64,000 nucleotides of DNA. Source: Microbacterium sp. 1.5R. GTDB taxonomy: Bacteria > Actinomycetota > Actinomycetes > Actinomycetales > Microbacteriaceae. The DNA is taken from NCBI RefSeq assembly GCF_001889265.1, contig NZ_CP018151.1, forward strand, positions 1,674,001 to 1,738,000. The letters run 5' to 3'. The notes under the pieces were generated by a model. That model was not told the origin of the DNA, ran no database searches, and saw nothing but the letters and a program-made list of their open reading frames with translations. Of this stretch, positions 5,335 through 13,982 are shown piece by piece. Within the stretch, counting starts at the first letter, position 1; every line of letters starts with the position of its first letter. A program made the translations under genes and the position numbers.

Positions 5335-6702
5335 CTACGGGCGCTGCTCGACCCTCAGGCCCTGGAGGCCCGGGTGTGCCTCCGTACGACTCTCCACTCT
5401 CACGCGGTCCAGACCTCGACCCTTCGTGACGGTGATGGTCAGGCGGTTATCGACCAGGGTTCGCTGCGCGTCCAGGTCCAGCGCGTCGAAGTACTCCAGC
5501 CATGCACCCAAGTCCATCGTCACGGACCCGTCCTCTTCCTCCACCAGGTCCTTCGTGGCGTCCGCCATGTGCCGAAGCAGACGCTGGACGTGGTTGGACA
5601 CCCGGGACTCTGCAAGCTGCGCCGCGACCGCCTGAATCTCCAGACCCACGCGGTTTAGCTCCTTCTCGATGAGCGGGAAGGATGCACCCGGCAGACCGGC
5701 AGCGCGGGTCCAGCGGTCCCGCTCCTCTTCCAGCTCGCGGAGCTTCCCGGCGAGCGGACCCAGCGCCGCCTCACCCGGCTTGCCCGCCTCCTGGAAGAGG
5801 TCCAGAGCCAGGTACCCCTTGACGTGCGGCTCCAGGTCGCGGCGGTAGATGGTCGCGTGCGAGGAGTCAGCCGAACACTTGTAGTAGATCGAGAGGGCGC
5901 GCATGCTCGCTCCGCACTCGCAGCGTGCGATGCCAGACAGAAGGTGCTTGCGCTGAGGACCGGGGGACACCCGGCGCGCCTCATCTGCCAGGAGGTCCTG
6001 GACCGCGTGCCAGGTGTCACGGTCTACGATGCGTGCGACCTCGGGCGCGGCCTCGAAGCGCTCGCCTCCACGGACGACCCAGCCCGCATAGGAGGGGTTG
6101 GTCAGAATCTCGCGGACCCGCACGGGAGGCCTACCCCACTCGCCCGCGATGGACCGGAGCGAACGTCCTGTGAGGATGTCCTTGTACGCCTCCCGCACCT
6201 GGTCCGCCTCCTCGGGACGCTCCTCGATGTTGCGCAGCTCGAAGCCGAAGCGCCGCTTGCCCGGAACCGGCAGACCCCGGCGCGCCACCCGGTCCGCGTT
6301 TGCACGGACGGACCGCTCACCCTTGCGCCGAACCTCGAAGCGGGCGAGGGCGGCAATCATCGTGGCGCGGAACTCACCGTCTGCGGTGGAGAGGTCAATC
6401 TCACCGTCTACGGTCACTACCCGCTTGCCCGCCTCCAGGAGCGTGAGGAGGTCGCGCTGGCTGCGGACCATGCGGTCCAGGTCCACACTCACCACGACTT
6501 CATGCGGGGACGCGAGGAGCCGCGCCCACGCGCTCTGTGCGCCTCGCGCCTTGGTGGCGCTGGTGGCGTTGTCCTCGAAGGTTTCCGCGATGGTCCAGCC
6601 TCGCGACTCGACCAGTGCGCGGCAGCGGGCAAGCTGGCGCTTGATGCCCTCCGCATGCTCGACGGACTGACGCACATAGACCGCGACCGCGTTACTTGAC
6701 AT
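5335..6702 (-). CDS. int: Large serine recombinase (phage integrase)
   Basis: A 455-aa site-specific integrase. The resolvase-type catalytic domain starts at the N-terminus with VAVYVRQS, placing the nucleophile at Ser13, and carries LDRMVRSQRD near residue 75. The recombinase domain spans about 150-250 (GKRRFGFELRN...). A zinc-ribbon-like segment has CEC at 261-263 and Cys276, and a coiled coil with LRELEEERDRW lies around 320-335. Enzymes of this group join attP and attB and need a directionality factor to excise; no such factor is recognised nearby. The gene points away from dprA, with its ATG almost at the element boundary. Confidence 0.93.
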   Translation of the reverse strand: MSSNAVAVYVRQSVEHAEGIKRQLARCRALVESRGWTIAETFEDNATSATKARGAQSAWARLLASPHEVVVSVDLDRMVRSQRDLLTLLEAGKRVVTVDGEIDLSTADGEFRATMIAALARFEVRRKGERSVRANADRVARRGLPVPGKRRFGFELRNIEERPEEADQVREAYKDILTGRSLRSIAGEWGRPPVRVREILTNPSYAGWVVRGGERFEAAPEVARIVDRDTWHAVQDLLADEARRVSPGPQRKHLLSGIARCECGASMRALSIYYKCSADSSHATIYRRDLEPHVKGYLALDLFQEAGKPGEAALGPLAGKLRELEEERDRWTRAAGLPGASFPLIEKELNRVGLEIQAVAAQLAESRVSNHVQRLLRHMADATKDLVEEEDGSVTMDLGAWLEYFDALDLDAQRTLVDNRLTITVTKGRGLDRVRVESRTEAHPGLQGLRVEQRP

Positions 6703-6712
6703 AGCTGAGATT
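6703..6712. other. Inferred element/chromosome junction (attachment-site core)
   Basis: Reading rightward, the DprA frame is open from 6705 (Leu-Arg-Phe-Tyr-Ser-Arg-Asn-Arg-Leu-Ile-Ala-Ala-Leu) and closed by TAG at 6702, which overlaps the integrase start codon. DprA proteins usually have Arg-Phe or Trp-Arg-Phe just before this R-N-R motif, so host sequence probably begins within a few bases of 6705. The exact core cannot be fixed without the other junction. Confidence 0.55.
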
Positions 6713-7172
6713 CTATTCGCGCAACAGACTCATCGCCGCTCTCGGCGACGCGACGGTCGTGGTGGAGGCAGGGTGGCGGAGCGGTTCACTGAACACCGCA
6801 GGACACGCGGCTGCGCTCGGACGGCCGCTCGGTGCGGTGCCTGGGCCTGTGACCTCCGCATCGTCGGCCGGCTGTCATCGGCTTCTTCGTGAATACGACG
6901 CGAGATGCGTCACGACCACCGCCGAGATACGCGAGTTGTGGGGTGACGCCGCACCCGGGACGACCGTTGGCGGAGCCACGGACCCGGATCGGTCTCGGGT
7001 GCTCGACGCCCTGAGCAGTCGCTCCGCACGACCCGTTCTCGAGCTGTCCCGAAGATCGGGGCTCGCTCCCGAGAGGATCGGCGCCCTCCTCGGGCTCCTG
7101 GAGCTGGATGGGATTGTCACGCGCGTCGAGAGCGGATGGCGGAAACGGCCGGACGGAGAGCGGCGCGGCTGA
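6705..7172 (+). pseudogene. dprA: 3' remnant of dprA, interrupted by the element
   Basis: DprA loads RecA on incoming single-stranded DNA during natural transformation. Only the C-terminal part is here: the end of the Rossmann-type domain (RNRLIAALGDATVVVEAGWR, then SGSLNTAGHAAALGRPLGAVPG) and the winged-helix tail. The frame is cut by TAG at 6702, exactly at the integrase. A GTG at 6759 could start a 137-aa fragment, but this lacks most of the core fold. The 5' part should lie beyond the far end of the element, outside the window. xerC follows, as expected for dprA in this group. Confidence 0.85.
6711..6716 (-). promoter_or_regulatory. Possible -10 box of the integrase gene
   Basis: The minus strand reads TAGAAT seven bases before the integrase ATG, similar to the leaderless promoters elsewhere in the window. 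The box and everything upstream of it lie in what appears to be dprA coding sequence, so expression of the integrase in the integrated state may depend on host DNA. Confidence 0.4.
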
Positions 7173-7207
7173 CACCGCGCGGATTCGCGCTCCTGCACAC
7201 TTGATCC

Positions 7208-8110
7208 ATGCAGTTCCAGGCAGCAGCACACGCCTTCACCGAGCATCTCTCCCGAGTGCGTCGGCTGTCTTCAGCGACTGTGCGGGCCTACCGATCTGAT
7301 CTCCGTGATCTCGCGGAGACCGTCGGCGATCGCGAGCTCGAAGACGTCACACTCGAGACACTGCGCGACTGGCTGTGGCGCGCGACTCAACGGGGGGACG
7401 CGCGGTCAACACTCGCGCGGCGCGCCGCGGCGGCGCGGTCCTTCTTCAGCTGGGCGCAGGAGCAGCAGCTCGTCGCACACGATCCGAGTCTCCGGCTGGT
7501 AGCCCCGAAGCGGGGGCGGACGCTGCCCGTCATCGCCTCTCAGGACGCGATGACGACTCTTCTCGAGGCGCAACGGCACGCCGCCGCCGCCGGTGATCCG
7601 ATCGCGCTCCGCGACCATGCGATTCTCGAGCTGCTGTACGGGGCAGGCATCCGAGTCTCCGAGCTGTGCGGACTCGATGTCGACGATCTGGACCTCGACC
7701 GGGGCACGGCGCGCGTGTTGGGAAAAGGCGCGAAAGAGAGGGTGGTGCCCTACGGTGCTCCTGCACGTGATGCCACCGGTGCCTACCTGTCTCGAGGGCG
7801 GCCCTCACTGGCAGCACGAGCTACTCGGCCGTCGCCCGCTCTGCTACTCGGCAGTCGAGGCGCGCGGATCGGACCGCGCGCGGTCTATTCGCTCGTCGCC
7901 GAGGTGCTCGCACCGTTCATCGGGGCGGACACGGTCGGCCCGCATGCGCTGAGACACACTGCCGCGACCCACCTCCTGGACGGCGGCGCGGACTTGCGAG
8001 CGGTGCAGGAGATCCTCGGCCATGCGAGTCTCGGTACGACCCAGATCTACACCCACGTGTCCGCCGAACGGCTGACCGCGACGTATCGCCTCGCACACCC
8101 GCGCGCCTGA
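7208..8110 (+). CDS. xerC: Tyrosine recombinase XerC
   Basis: A 300-aa chromosome-dimer recombinase that acts with XerD at dif. The SAM-like core-binding domain covers residues 1-90; the catalytic domain carries Arg149 (GAGIRVSEL), Lys173 (LGKGAKE), His246 and Arg249 ([13 protein letters not shown]), His272 (LGHASLGTT) and the nucleophile Tyr281. The length is normal. It follows dprA closely, and a weak CACACT box six bases before the ATG suggests a leaderless start. Its position upstream of rpsB is typical of Actinobacteria. It is chromosomal and not part of the phage element. Confidence 0.9.
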   Translation: MQFQAAAHAFTEHLSRVRRLSSATVRAYRSDLRDLAETVGDRELEDVTLETLRDWLWRATQRGDARSTLARRAAAARSFFSWAQEQQLVAHDPSLRLVAPKRGRTLPVIASQDAMTTLLEAQRHAAAAGDPIALRDHAILELLYGAGIRVSELCGLDVDDLDLDRGTARVLGKGAKERVVPYGAPARDATGAYLSRGRPSLAARATRPSPALLLGSRGARIGPRAVYSLVAEVLAPFIGADTVGPHALRHTAATHLLDGGADLRAVQEILGHASLGTTQIYTHVSAERLTATYRLAHPRA

Positions 8111-8126
8111 ACACCCGGTCACCGAT

Positions 8127-8654
8127 TCATGGGGTCGTGCAGCAGGGGAGCAGCACCGCCCTGGGTACGGCGCCGAAGAGGAGCATCGGGTTGATGTACG
8201 CGCCATCCATTCGCACACCGAGGTGCAGAGTGCCGGGCGCCGCGTGGCCACCGGCAGCCACGGTGCCGATCACCTGCCCCGATGAGATCGCGTCTCCCGG
8301 CGAGAGCTCGGAGGACAACGGCTCGAACGTCGACACGTAGCCACCGGGGTGCTCGATCGTGATCAGAGGCCTGTCGACGACGGTTCCGCGGAATGCGATC
8401 GTCCCGTCGGCGGGAGCGCGGATCACAGCCCCCGGCGTCGTCGCGAGGTCCATCCCTCGATGGCCGGCACCGTACTCGTGCGCGGGAGCGCGATACGGCG
8501 ACGCGATCGCGCGGCGCTCATCGGTCGGCCAGAGCCAGACGGGATACCTCTCACCTTCCGCGGATGACGCGCGCGCACGCGCCGGGATCGGAGCGACGAG
8601 AATCAGGACGACCAGCAGAAGGAACGCGATGGTCGCGCGTGCGCGGGAGTTCAT
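8127..8654 (-). CDS. Secreted M23 (LytM-like) peptidase-domain protein, probably non-catalytic
   Basis: A 175-aa protein with an N-terminal signal or anchor helix (IAFLLLVVLILVAPI) followed by an M23 fold from about residue 45. The first zinc motif HRGMD is present. The second motif, normally H-L-H, reads T-L-H-L: the metal-binding His is kept but the catalytic first His is Thr. This suggests a peptidoglycan-binding or amidase-activating role rather than an endopeptidase. It is convergent with xerC and divergent from rpsB, the usual actinobacterial place for this gene. Confidence 0.8.
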   Translation of the reverse strand: MNSRARATIAFLLLVVLILVAPIPARARASSAEGERYPVWLWPTDERRAIASPYRAPAHEYGAGHRGMDLATTPGAVIRAPADGTIAFRGTVVDRPLITIEHPGGYVSTFEPLSSELSPGDAISSGQVIGTVAAGGHAAPGTLHLGVRMDGAYINPMLLFGAVPRAVLLPCCTTP

Positions 8655-8960
8655 GAGGCAATGGTCCGTCGCTCCCGCCGGCGGAGGGACGCGTCATCGC
8701 AACCCTCGCGATCCATGTGGGGAAGACATGGCTTCGGTGCATCGTGCAGGAGGAGTGAGGCCGCCGCATCCTGTATGCTGTTGGAGCACCTCGATCTCGG
8801 GGTGACTACGCGTGCCCAGAGCGACTTCGGTCGTGGCATCCACTCCCACTGGTCCTGATTCCACTCAGGCGGGTGTGCGCCCGGGCACCAGGGAGTTCGG
8901 TCGTCCGATCGACTCGACAACCTCAAGGGCGCAGAATCGCGCCGGAACAAGGAGACGACC
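8655..8960 (+). promoter_or_regulatory. rpsB upstream and leader region
   Basis: About 306 bases without a convincing gene separate the divergent M23 gene and rpsB. A TATGCT box at 8774-8779 could be the -10 of the rpsB operon, giving a leader of roughly 180 bases, which would fit S2-mediated autoregulation known in other bacteria; no specific S2-binding structure is identified. A clear ribosome-binding site (AAGGAG) precedes rpsB. Confidence 0.35.
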
Positions 8961-9905
8961 ATGGCTGTGGTCACCATCCGCCAGCTGCTCGACAGCGGCG
9001 TGCACTTCGGACACCAGACCCGTCGGTGGAACCCGAAGGTCAAGCGCTTCATCCTCACGGAGCGCAGCGGCATCCACATCATCGACCTCCAGCAGTCGCT
9101 CGGCTACATCGACAAGGCCTACGACTTCGTCAAGGAGACCGTCGCGCACGGCGGCACGATCCTCTTCGTCGGCACGAAGAAGCAGGCGCAGGAGATCCTC
9201 GCGGAGCAGGCCACGCGCGTCGGCCAGCCCTACGTCAACCAGCGCTGGCTCGGTGGACTCCTCACCAACTTCCAGACCATCGCGAAGCGTCTCGCTCGCA
9301 TGAAGGAGCTCGAGGAGCTCGACTACGAGAACCCGGCTGCCTCGGGCTTCACCAAGAAGGAACTCCTTCTCAAGAAGCGTGAGCTCGACAAGCTCCACAA
9401 GTCGCTCGGTGGTATCCGCAACCTCACCAAGACGCCGTCCGCTCTCTGGGTCGTCGACGCCAAGCGCGAGCACCTCGCCATCGACGAGGCCAAGAAGCTC
9501 GGCATCCCGGTGATCGGCATTCTCGACACCAACGCCGACCCGGACGACTTCCAGTACCCGATCCCCGGCAACGACGACGCCATCCGCTCGGTCTCGCTGC
9601 TCACCCGCATCATCGCGGACGCAGCGGCAGAGGGCCTGCAGCAGAAGCACAACCCCGAGACGGGCGACGCTGAGCCGCTCGCCGACTGGGAGAAGGAGCT
9701 CCTCGAGGCTCCCGTCCAGGAGTCGGCTGACGCCGCAGAGGTCGATGACGCCGCAGCTGACGAGGCTGCCACCGTCGAGACCCCCGCTGCCGACGAGACC
9801 GCTGCTGACGAGGCCGGCGCCGAGGCGCACGACGAGGCCATCGCTGCCGCTTCCGGCGAGGAGACCGCTGAGGTCGCCGCCGCCGAGGCAGCAGACGCCA
9901 AGTAA
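8961..9905 (+). CDS. rpsB: 30S ribosomal protein S2
   Basis: Begins [20 protein letters not shown], the S2 signature, and continues with WNPKVKRFI and [15 protein letters not shown]. It is needed for small-subunit assembly and for S1 docking in species that have it. At 314 aa it is longer than E. coli S2 (241): the last 70 or so residues are a low-complexity acidic Ala/Glu/Asp tail, common in Microbacteriaceae. AAGGAGA lies before the ATG. It is followed by tsf as in nearly all bacteria. Confidence 0.97.
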   Translation: MAVVTIRQLLDSGVHFGHQTRRWNPKVKRFILTERSGIHIIDLQQSLGYIDKAYDFVKETVAHGGTILFVGTKKQAQEILAEQATRVGQPYVNQRWLGGLLTNFQTIAKRLARMKELEELDYENPAASGFTKKELLLKKRELDKLHKSLGGIRNLTKTPSALWVVDAKREHLAIDEAKKLGIPVIGILDTNADPDDFQYPIPGNDDAIRSVSLLTRIIADAAAEGLQQKHNPETGDAEPLADWEKELLEAPVQESADAAEVDDAAADEAATVETPAADETAADEAGAEAHDEAIAAASGEETAEVAAAEAADAK

Positions 9906-9949
9906 TTCCGCGACCACCACACACATCACGAAGCAAGGAGCCACCACAC

Positions 9950-10777
9950 ATGGCCAACTTCACCATCGCCGACCTCAAGGCGCTGCGTGAGCAGCTCGGA
10001 ACGGGAATGGTCGACACCAAGAAGGCGCTCGAGGAGGCCGACGGAGACGTCGAGAAGGCCACCGAGATCCTGCGTCTCAAGGGTGCCAAGGGCAACGCGA
10101 AGCGTGCCGACCGTTCGACCAGCGAGGGCCTCATCGTCGCTCGCGAGCAGGACGGCGCAGTGACGCTGATCGAGCTCGCCTGCGAGACGGACTTCGTCGC
10201 GAAGAACGAGCGCTTCATCGCACTGGCCGACAAGGTCGCCGACGCTGTCGCGGCAGTCAAGGCCGACTCGGTCGAGGCCGGACTCGCCGCCCAGGCAGGC
10301 GACAAGAGCGTCGAGCAGGTCATCTCGGAAGAGGCTGCGATCATCGGCGAGAAGGTCGAACTTCGTCGCGTTCGCACGATCACCGGCGACAACGTCGAGG
10401 TCTACCTGCACCGCACGAGCAAGGACCTCCCGCCGCAGATCGGCGTCGTCGTCGCCTACACGGGTGACAACGCCGAGACCGCTCGCAGCATCGCGCAGCA
10501 CATCTCGTTCGCGAACCCGTCGTACCTGTCCCGCGAGGACGTCCCGGCTGACGCCGTGGAGAAGGAGCGCGAGATCGTCACCGAGATCTCCCGCAACGAG
10601 GGCAAGCCGGAAGCGGCTCTGCCCAAGATCGTCGAGGGCCGTGTCTCCGCGTTCATCAAGCAGGTCGCACTGCTCGAGCAGGACTACGCGAAGGACAACA
10701 AGCTCTCCGTCGCCCAGGTGGCGAAGGACGCCGGTATCACCGTGACGGACTTCGCGCGCTTCAAGGTCGGCGCGTAA
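9950..10777 (+). CDS. tsf: Elongation factor Ts
   Basis: The guanine-nucleotide exchange factor for EF-Tu, 275 aa. The N-terminal UBA-like domain (IADLKALREQLGTGMVDTKK) and the TDFVAKNERF core motif, whose Asp-Phe inserts into EF-Tu, are intact. AAGGAG precedes the ATG at nine bases. It is co-transcribed with rpsB and ends at a strong hairpin. Confidence 0.97.
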   Translation: MANFTIADLKALREQLGTGMVDTKKALEEADGDVEKATEILRLKGAKGNAKRADRSTSEGLIVAREQDGAVTLIELACETDFVAKNERFIALADKVADAVAAVKADSVEAGLAAQAGDKSVEQVISEEAAIIGEKVELRRVRTITGDNVEVYLHRTSKDLPPQIGVVVAYTGDNAETARSIAQHISFANPSYLSREDVPADAVEKEREIVTEISRNEGKPEAALPKIVEGRVSAFIKQVALLEQDYAKDNKLSVAQVAKDAGITVTDFARFKVGA

Positions 10778-10784
10778 CACCGTC

Positions 10785-10818
10785 GAAGGGGTTCGGATCA
10801 CATGATCCGAACCCCTTC
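10785..10818 (+). terminator. Terminator after rpsB-tsf
   Basis: A perfect 16-bp inverted repeat (GAAGGGGTTCGGATCA and complement) separated by two bases, followed by TTCATG. The pairs nearest the loop would open, leaving a stem of about 13 bp. It separates tsf from pyrH. Confidence 0.8.
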
Positions 10819-10867
10819 TTCATGCCCAGAAGGCACTATCTTGAATCGGGACGAGAGGAACACCCCC

Positions 10868-11584
10868 ATGACCGAAGGCAACGGACGCCGTCGCGTTCTC
10901 CTGAAGCTCTCCGGTGAGGCGTTCGGCGCCGGACAGCTCGGCGTCAACCCCGACGTCGTCAGCCAGATCGCCCGTGACATCGCCGCGGCCGTCGACCGCG
11001 TAGAGATCGCGATCGTCGTCGGCGGCGGCAACTTCTTCCGCGGAGCGGAACTCAGCCAGCGCGGAATGGACCGGGGGCGAGCCGACTACATGGGCATGCT
11101 CGGCACGGTGATGAACGCCCTCGCGCTGCAGGACTTCCTCGAGCAGGCCGGAGCGCCGACCCGCGTGCAGTCCGCGATCTCGATGACGCAGGTCGCCGAG
11201 CCGTACATCCCGCTGCGGGCCGAGCGGCACATGGAGAAGGGCCGCGTCGTCATCTTCGGCGCCGGAGCGGGCCTCCCGTACTTCTCCACCGACACGGTCG
11301 CCGCGCAGCGCGCGCTGGAGATCGGGGCGCAGGAGGTGCTCGTGGCCAAGAACGGCGTCGACGCCATCTACACCGCGGACCCGAACAAGCACGCCGACGC
11401 CGAGCGCATCGAGCGCGTGACCTACCGCGATGCCCTTCAGCGCGGCCTCAAGGTGGTCGACTCGACCGCGTTCAGCCTCTGCATGGACAACAACATGGAC
11501 ATGAGGGTGTTCGGCATGGAGCCGGCGGGCAATGTCACGCGTGCGCTCCTCGGAGAGCCGATCGGCACTCTCGTCACCGCCTGA
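10868..11584 (+). CDS. pyrH: UMP kinase
   Basis: Phosphorylates UMP to UDP in pyrimidine nucleotide synthesis; a hexameric amino-acid-kinase-fold enzyme. The 238-aa product starts [19 protein letters not shown], and the ATP/UMP motifs [24 protein letters not shown] and [12 protein letters not shown] are present. An in-frame ATG at 10802 would add 22 residues not seen in the family and lies in the tsf terminator, so 10868 is preferred. It precedes frr and cdsA. Confidence 0.95.
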   Translation: MTEGNGRRRVLLKLSGEAFGAGQLGVNPDVVSQIARDIAAAVDRVEIAIVVGGGNFFRGAELSQRGMDRGRADYMGMLGTVMNALALQDFLEQAGAPTRVQSAISMTQVAEPYIPLRAERHMEKGRVVIFGAGAGLPYFSTDTVAAQRALEIGAQEVLVAKNGVDAIYTADPNKHADAERIERVTYRDALQRGLKVVDSTAFSLCMDNNMDMRVFGMEPAGNVTRALLGEPIGTLVTA

Positions 11585-11650
11585 GTCCCTGACGGTGCTC
11601 ACGCGCCGCGCCAGATAGAATTTCAGAACACCCCGACGATAGGAGTCACC

Positions 11651-12205
11651 GTGATCGCGGATGTCCTCGCTGAAACCACCTCCCGTATGGCACGAGCGGT
11701 CGAGGCCGCCAAGGAGGACTTCTCCACGGTGCGCACGGGTCGCGCCAACCCGCAGCTCTTCCAGAAGGTGCTCGTCGACTACTACGGAACGCCGACGCCG
11801 CTCGCCCAGCTCGCCTCTCTGGCGAACCAGGAGGCGCGCACCCTCATCATCACTCCCTACGACAAGAGTGCTCTGAAGGGGATCGAGCAGGCGATCCGGG
11901 ACATGCCGAACCTCGGCGCGAACCCCACGAACGACGGCAACCTCGTCCGCGTGACGATGCCCGAGCTCACGGCTGAGCGCCGCAAGGAGTACGTCAAGCT
12001 CGTCAAGACCAAGGCCGAGGACGCCAAGGTGCACGTGCGCGGCATCCGTCGCAAGGCCAAGGACGAACTCGACGGTCTCAAGAGCGAGCTCGGAGAAGAC
12101 GAGATCTCTCGCGGAGAGAAGGAACTCGACGCCCTCACGCGCCAGCACGTCGACCTCATCGACGACGCACTCAAGCGCAAAGAGGCTGAGCTCCTCGAGG
12201 TGTAG
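11651..12205 (+). CDS. frr: Ribosome recycling factor
   Basis: Splits post-termination ribosomes together with EF-G. The 184-aa, all-helical arm plus small hinge domain is typical: [23 protein letters not shown], then [14 protein letters not shown], and [20 protein letters not shown] at the hinge end. GTG start with TAGGAG upstream. A TAGAAT box about 35 bases before the start could be its own promoter. Normal length. Confidence 0.96.
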   Translation: MIADVLAETTSRMARAVEAAKEDFSTVRTGRANPQLFQKVLVDYYGTPTPLAQLASLANQEARTLIITPYDKSALKGIEQAIRDMPNLGANPTNDGNLVRVTMPELTAERRKEYVKLVKTKAEDAKVHVRGIRRKAKDELDGLKSELGEDEISRGEKELDALTRQHVDLIDDALKRKEAELLEV

Positions 12206-12210
12206 GCGGC

Positions 12211-13350
12211 ATGTCCGACGAACGCACCGATGACGGCACCGACAAGCCGCAGACGCGCCGGGAGGCGCGCGACTCGTCGACCTCGACCGGCGCCATCCCG
12301 CTGGTCGACGGCGCCTTCCCGGCGTTCGACGCGACGAGCATCCCGCCACGTCCACCTCTCCCCGCCGAGGAGCGCGCGATGACGGAGTCTCCGTTGGACA
12401 CAGCTGATCACAACGCGATCAGAGAGCAGTGGCGTGCCGCACGCGACGAGTTCGGGACCCACGTCACGAATGCTCGCGGGCAGCTCGACCAGGCGAACGA
12501 GCGCATCAAGGAGCGCACAGGGCGTGACCTGATCCTCGCGACGCTGATCGGGCTGGCGTTCGGCGCCGCCCTGCTCGCCTCGCTGCTGTTCATCAAGGTC
12601 CTCTTCGTGCCGTTCGCGTTGGCAGCGGCGCTGCTCGGGGTGTACGAGCTTTCCCTGGCACTGCGCGCGTCCGGGCGGCGGATCGACGTGATCGCTCAGT
12701 TCGTGGCGGCGACGCTGCTCGTGCTGTCCGCGTTCTTCCTCGACCTGTGGTTCGTCTGGGTGATGCTGTTCTTCGCCGTCGCATTCGTGATCGTGTGGCG
12801 GTTGGTCGCCCAGATGGTCGCCAAGGACGGCAGAACCTACGGCGATGTGCTGACGGATGCCGTCATCGGAGGCTTCGTTCAGATCTACGTGCCGTTCCTC
12901 GCGGCGGTCGCCCTGATCCTGCTCAAGCAGGAGGGTGGCCAGTGGTGGGTGCTGAGCTTCATCGCCATCGCCGTCGTGGCGGACACCGGCGCGTATGCCG
13001 CCGGGCTGGCCTTCGGCCGGCATCCGATGGCCCCGCGAATCAGTCCCAAGAAGACGTGGGAAGGGTTCGGTGGAGCCGTGGTGGGTTCCATCACGGCGGG
13101 TGTCCTCCTCGCGATCTTCCTGTTGCATCTGCCCTGGTGGATCGGCGTGATCTTCGGCGTCGCCATCCTGCTGTCCGCGACCCTCGGCGACCTCGGGGAG
13201 TCCATGCTCAAGCGTGATCTCGGAATCAAGGACATGAGCTCCTGGCTGCCCGGTCACGGCGGGCTCCTCGATCGACTCGACAGCATCCTTCCGTCGACGG
13301 TGCCCGCGCTGTGCCTGTATTTCCTCTTCTCCTCCTGGGTGGTGCTGTGA
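12211..13350 (+). CDS. cdsA: Phosphatidate cytidylyltransferase
   Basis: Makes CDP-diacylglycerol from phosphatidate and CTP at the membrane, the branch point of phospholipid synthesis. The protein has 379 aa. The first 110 residues are hydrophilic and poorly conserved (actinobacterial extension); about eight membrane helices follow. The C-terminal signature KKTWEGFGGA, then ESMLKRDLGIKD (S-x-x-K-R-x4-K-D) and LPGHGGLLDRLDS is intact. The stop overlaps the next start by one base (TGATG). Confidence 0.93.
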   Translation: MSDERTDDGTDKPQTRREARDSSTSTGAIPLVDGAFPAFDATSIPPRPPLPAEERAMTESPLDTADHNAIREQWRAARDEFGTHVTNARGQLDQANERIKERTGRDLILATLIGLAFGAALLASLLFIKVLFVPFALAAALLGVYELSLALRASGRRIDVIAQFVAATLLVLSAFFLDLWFVWVMLFFAVAFVIVWRLVAQMVAKDGRTYGDVLTDAVIGGFVQIYVPFLAAVALILLKQEGGQWWVLSFIAIAVVADTGAYAAGLAFGRHPMAPRISPKKTWEGFGGAVVGSITAGVLLAIFLLHLPWWIGVIFGVAILLSATLGDLGESMLKRDLGIKDMSSWLPGHGGLLDRLDSILPSTVPALCLYFLFSSWVVL

Positions 13351-13934
13351 TGGTCTCCGACGACGTGCGAACATCGGACGGTTCGGTTCAGCCTCCGGCC
13401 GCGTTCTCTGTGACGACCGGTCGCGTGCGCGGCTATCACCGCGCAGCGGTCGACACGTTCCTGGCAGCCGCTCGGGCTGCATTCGAAGGCGACGCGGACG
13501 ATCTCGGCGCAGCCGACGTACGCGTGGCGTCCTTCCCGCTGGTGAAGAACGGCTATGTCGTGGCAGAGGTCGATGCCGCGCTCGGGAGAGTCGAGGACGC
13601 GCTGGCGGCTCGCGCGCGTGACCGGGCCGTCCGGTCGCAGGGCGCGGGGGCATGGGTCGAGCAGGCACGAGACGATGCCCAGATCATCCTCGACCACCTC
13701 GCGCGTCCGAAGCGTCAGCGTTTCGCGCGGACGGGCGTCCTCACCTTCGGGTATCGCATCGACGAGGTCGACCATGTGGGCACCCGCATCGCCCGCTATC
13801 TGCGAGACGGCGAACCGCTGACGGCCGAGCAGCTGCGTTCGGCGGCGTTCCGCATGCAGCGCGGCGGGTACCGGGAAGAGCAGGTGGATGCCCTTCTCGA
13901 CGCTACCGTCGATGTGATCCTGGCGGTTCGCTGA
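13350..13934 (+). CDS. DivIVA-domain repeat protein
   Basis: A 194-aa cytoplasmic protein with four short copies of the DivI1A motif, an aromatic or Phe followed by Gly-Tyr and then Val-Asp: GRVRGYHRAAVDTF, KNGYVVAEVDAAL, FGYRIDEVDHVG and RGGYREEQVDALL. DivIVA-type motifs occur in actinobacterial polar-growth and septum proteins. The coiled coil of true DivIVA/Wag31 is missing, so this is not the main polar scaffold. The start is the ATG overlapping the cdsA stop, which fits the repeat boundaries; an earlier ATG lies inside cdsA. Confidence 0.75.
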   Translation: MVSDDVRTSDGSVQPPAAFSVTTGRVRGYHRAAVDTFLAAARAAFEGDADDLGAADVRVASFPLVKNGYVVAEVDAALGRVEDALAARARDRAVRSQGAGAWVEQARDDAQIILDHLARPKRQRFARTGVLTFGYRIDEVDHVGTRIARYLRDGEPLTAEQLRSAAFRMQRGGYREEQVDALLDATVDVILAVR

Positions 13935-13982
13935 GCGTTCTGATGGCCGACTCACGCCTCACCGGGTAGACTGCCACTCATC

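Larger units (their letters stand above)
1..6704. mobile_element. Right end of an integrated phage or phage-like element
   Basis: Terminase large subunit, HNH nuclease, helicase-primase and a large serine integrase lie together, and the chromosomal dprA frame starts directly beyond the integrase start codon. The leftward genes run off the window edge, so the other attachment site and any capsid, portal, tail or lysis genes are not visible. No recognisable repressor is present in the visible part. It could be a full temperate phage or a satellite that carries its own terminase; the window cannot decide. Both transcription units are dense, with stop/start overlaps between most genes. Confidence 0.88.

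Noticed and set aside
12593..13668. Long minus-strand frames opposite cdsA and the DivIVA-repeat gene (up to 603 codons)
   Set aside because: High-GC shadow frames; the plus strand carries the CdsA signature and coupled starts.
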